A stretch of DNA of 7,105 bases from an uncultured Fidelibacterota bacterium (GTDB lineage Bacteria; Fidelibacterota; Marinisomatia; Marinisomatales; UBA1611): assembly GCA_937893835.1 (NCBI GenBank), contig CALCSS010000225.1:1-7105 (forward strand), read 5' to 3'. Positions 5,456 to 7,105 of this stretch are shown in pieces. A model generated the notes under the pieces. That model worked only from the letters and a program-made list of their open reading frames with translations. It was not told the DNA's origin and did not search any database. How positions within the stretch are numbered: the first letter of the stretch is position 1; each line of letters begins with the position of its first letter. The translations under genes and the position numbers were made by a program.

Positions 5456-7105
5456 TATTTTGAGATATACTGCGATCTTTATTCTGACCACTGCCATATT
5501 GTCCGCCAAGGATGGCAGCCTCAAGGAAACGCAACAGTCTGCACCTGACCCCTTTAGACGGTCTGCAGTTGCAAAGATAGGAGACAATCCATTCCCCACG
5601 AATCCTATGAGCGATAGGGCAAAGGGTTTCATTGACCAGGGCAGAGTGAAGAGTGCAATCACAAACTACGGAAGTTTCATTAATTGGGATTTCCATCCTT
5701 CTGGCATATGGGGTGAGTATTCTTATTTGCCAGCTGTGTCTTTCATTGGTGCATTGCCAGGGCATAAGAGCACAGCACATTTCACATGGGAGAATCTAGA
5801 GATCGTGGTGGACGATGATGGATTTCCTATCTATAGTATTTGGGAATCACCAAGCGCATACGATGACTGGTATCCGGTCAATGGTGACACTACCTATAAG
5901 GGTATCCTATTTGAAACGACCAACGATGATGGAAGCTATAATCCTGACAATGAAAAGTCCTCTATTGAATCCATCAACTCTGACAAACAGTATTATTTTG
6001 ACCATGAGGACAGGAAGATCATCATTAGTACCTTTGGTGATTCCGACCCTAACAAGACAACTGCCAGAGTTGGATTAATATATCCTTGGGCTCTCAGACC
6101 TGAACTGATCAGTAGAGAGGACCAATTTGATTTCTATGACTATGGTGAAGACCTTGAAGAATGGACCGAAGACGACGCCTATGTCTACTATGGGGCAAAT
6201 TCTGCTGAATCCCATTTTATAAGTACTGACTACAAGACAGATTGGCATGCTACTACCATGGCGCGAACCAATTCACACCAGACTGAATTCAACTCAAGTG
6301 ACGTCTTTGGATCGACGCCTTGGGTCTCTGGCGATGATACCTATCCTGTCTTGGCGCACTCAGCATACTCCAATACCTGGCCAACCAGAATGAATATGTC
6401 AACAGGACTTGTAGAGTCATATTGGCCTGGCTGGTGGTCGCAGGACTTTAATGTCAATCTACCTGGCTGCTCGTACTCTAGAAAAGACCCGAATTGCTGG
6501 GAAGAGGTACCTGGAAGATTTGTCTCTGACATGGATGTTTACATGGAGTTTGATGATAGATGGTCCCACAGGGCAAATAATGTCAATACCAATGACAACT
6601 ATGAACAGACCGGCTATCCCATGGGTCTAAGGGTAAAGGCAACTGCCCACTCCTACGGTGTCTCCTATGCAGAGGATATCATGTTTGTGACGGTAAAGGT
6701 GCGAAACGAGAGTGGTGACTGGTGTGCCGAGGATGAGGACGGCAATCCCATCCTAGATCAGGATGGTAACCAAGAGTGTGGAGAGGCCATGATCATGCCC
6801 GATGGTACCAAGCTAAATCGTGGCAAAGGATTTGACTATAAAGGTACATCTCTTGGTTTTTACATGGACGCAGATGTTTTGATGGGGGACTGGGCGGGTT
6901 ATAATGGTGGTCTTCATACCAATGATGATGATTTTATGAAATATTACTGGGAGATATTTGAGGTCAACAATGATAGAATGTTGATCAGTATGGCAATGAT
7001 CGGTGACCATGATGGTATGTCCGGCGTTGCAGGTTATACACTTGATGAACCTTCCGCGACCTCCCATCCTGGCAATAACTTTGGAGTGGTGGCGACTCAA
7101 TTACT
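5448..7105 (+). CDS. Large exported protein of unknown function (3' end outside window)
   Basis: The frame is open from TTG 5448 to the right edge (552 codons plus 2 bases) with no stop, so the C-terminus is missing. It overlaps the receptor stop by 3-8 bases depending on how the overlap is counted (5448-5455) and should be co-translated with it. Residues 1-20 (MTNILRYTAIFILTTAILSA) form a short signal peptide, with likely cleavage after A20. The mature part is rich in Asp, Tyr and Trp and looks beta-rich, with no transmembrane segment. Visible landmarks are an acidic patch at about 225-243, a Trp cluster YWPGWW at 325-330, DMDVYMEFDDRW at 361-372, and an acidic stretch at 428-446 (with DEDGN at 429-433 and DQDGN at 437-441) bracketed by Cys426 and Cys444. 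Other cysteines are at 341 and 350. LGFYMDADV at 469-477 resembles segments I associate with large secreted proteins of Marinimicrobia-like bacteria, but I cannot name a family. I infer a surface or secreted partner of the receptor. A C-terminal sorting domain, if present, lies beyond the window. Confidence 0.92.
   Translation, partial: MTNILRYTAIFILTTAILSAKDGSLKETQQSAPDPFRRSAVAKIGDNPFPTNPMSDRAKGFIDQGRVKSAITNYGSFINWDFHPSGIWGEYSYLPAVSFIGALPGHKSTAHFTWENLEIVVDDDGFPIYSIWESPSAYDDWYPVNGDTTYKGILFETTNDDGSYNPDNEKSSIESINSDKQYYFDHEDRKIIISTFGDSDPNKTTARVGLIYPWALRPELISREDQFDFYDYGEDLEEWTEDDAYVYYGANSAESHFISTDYKTDWHATTMARTNSHQTEFNSSDVFGSTPWVSGDDTYPVLAHSAYSNTWPTRMNMSTGLVESYWPGWWSQDFNVNLPGCSYSRKDPNCWEEVPGRFVSDMDVYMEFDDRWSHRANNVNTNDNYEQTGYPMGLRVKATAHSYGVSYAEDIMFVTVKVRNESGDWCAEDEDGNPILDQDGNQECGEAMIMPDGTKLNRGKGFDYKGTSLGFYMDADVLMGDWAGYNGGLHTNDDDFMKYYWEIFEVNNDRMLISMAMIGDHDGMSGVAGYTLDEPSATSHPGNNFGVVATQL

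Noticed and set aside
5425..5475. Rho-independent terminator after the receptor gene
   Set aside because: There is a T run at 5428-5433 but no stable hairpin before it, and gene 3 already begins at 5448.
5408..5780. Two overlapping minus-strand open frames around the receptor/gene 3 junction
   Set aside because: They sit opposite the gene 3 signal peptide and N-terminus, which have a coherent start, Shine-Dalgarno site and long open frame.
5815..6078. Plus-strand 87-codon open frame
   Set aside because: It is out of frame inside gene 3; its low-complexity, Met/Leu/Thr-rich product looks like a frame-shifted reading.

Overview
The window is protein-coding from end to end on the + strand. It holds three tightly packed genes that look like one operon: the 3' part of a large gene for an acidic, repeat-bearing protein (1-2030, 5' end outside the window), a complete gene for a TonB-dependent outer-membrane receptor (2027-5455), and the 5' part of a gene for a large exported protein of unknown function (5448-7105, running off the right edge). 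The gene junctions overlap by 4 and 8 bases, so there is no room for promoters or terminators inside the window. No RNA genes, insertion sequences, CRISPR arrays or origins were seen.

The source is a Gram-negative bacterium, because a TonB-dependent receptor needs an outer membrane. The receptor has an N-terminal carboxypeptidase-regulatory-like domain, and its neighbours are large exported proteins. Acidic D-x-N-x-N-G-x-W-D-x-G-E loops recur in two of the genes. From memory, this combination is most typical of Candidatus Marinimicrobia (SAR406) and relatives in the wider Fibrobacteres-Chlorobi-Bacteroidetes region (for example Calditrichota). This is an inference from protein style, not a placement by marker gene. 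Spot counts of a few lines give roughly 43-45% GC, similar in gene 1 and gene 2.

Gene 1 carries ten EF-hand-like acidic loops at a 14-16 residue period (552-998). Its C-terminal domain has the VPAG...DC...GLVK pattern seen in many exported beta-rich proteins. Gene 2 has signal peptide, regulatory-like domain, plug and barrel, and it carries the same acidic loop module in three consecutive predicted extracellular loops. Gene 3 starts at TTG with a plausible Shine-Dalgarno sequence and a signal peptide, then stays open for 552 codons to the window edge.

The likely joint role is a cell-surface uptake or binding apparatus, with a TonB-driven channel and two exported partners that may depend on calcium. 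No SusD-like protein is encoded in the window, and the substrate cannot be read from the sequence. The shared loop module between gene 1 and the receptor is the most interesting feature.
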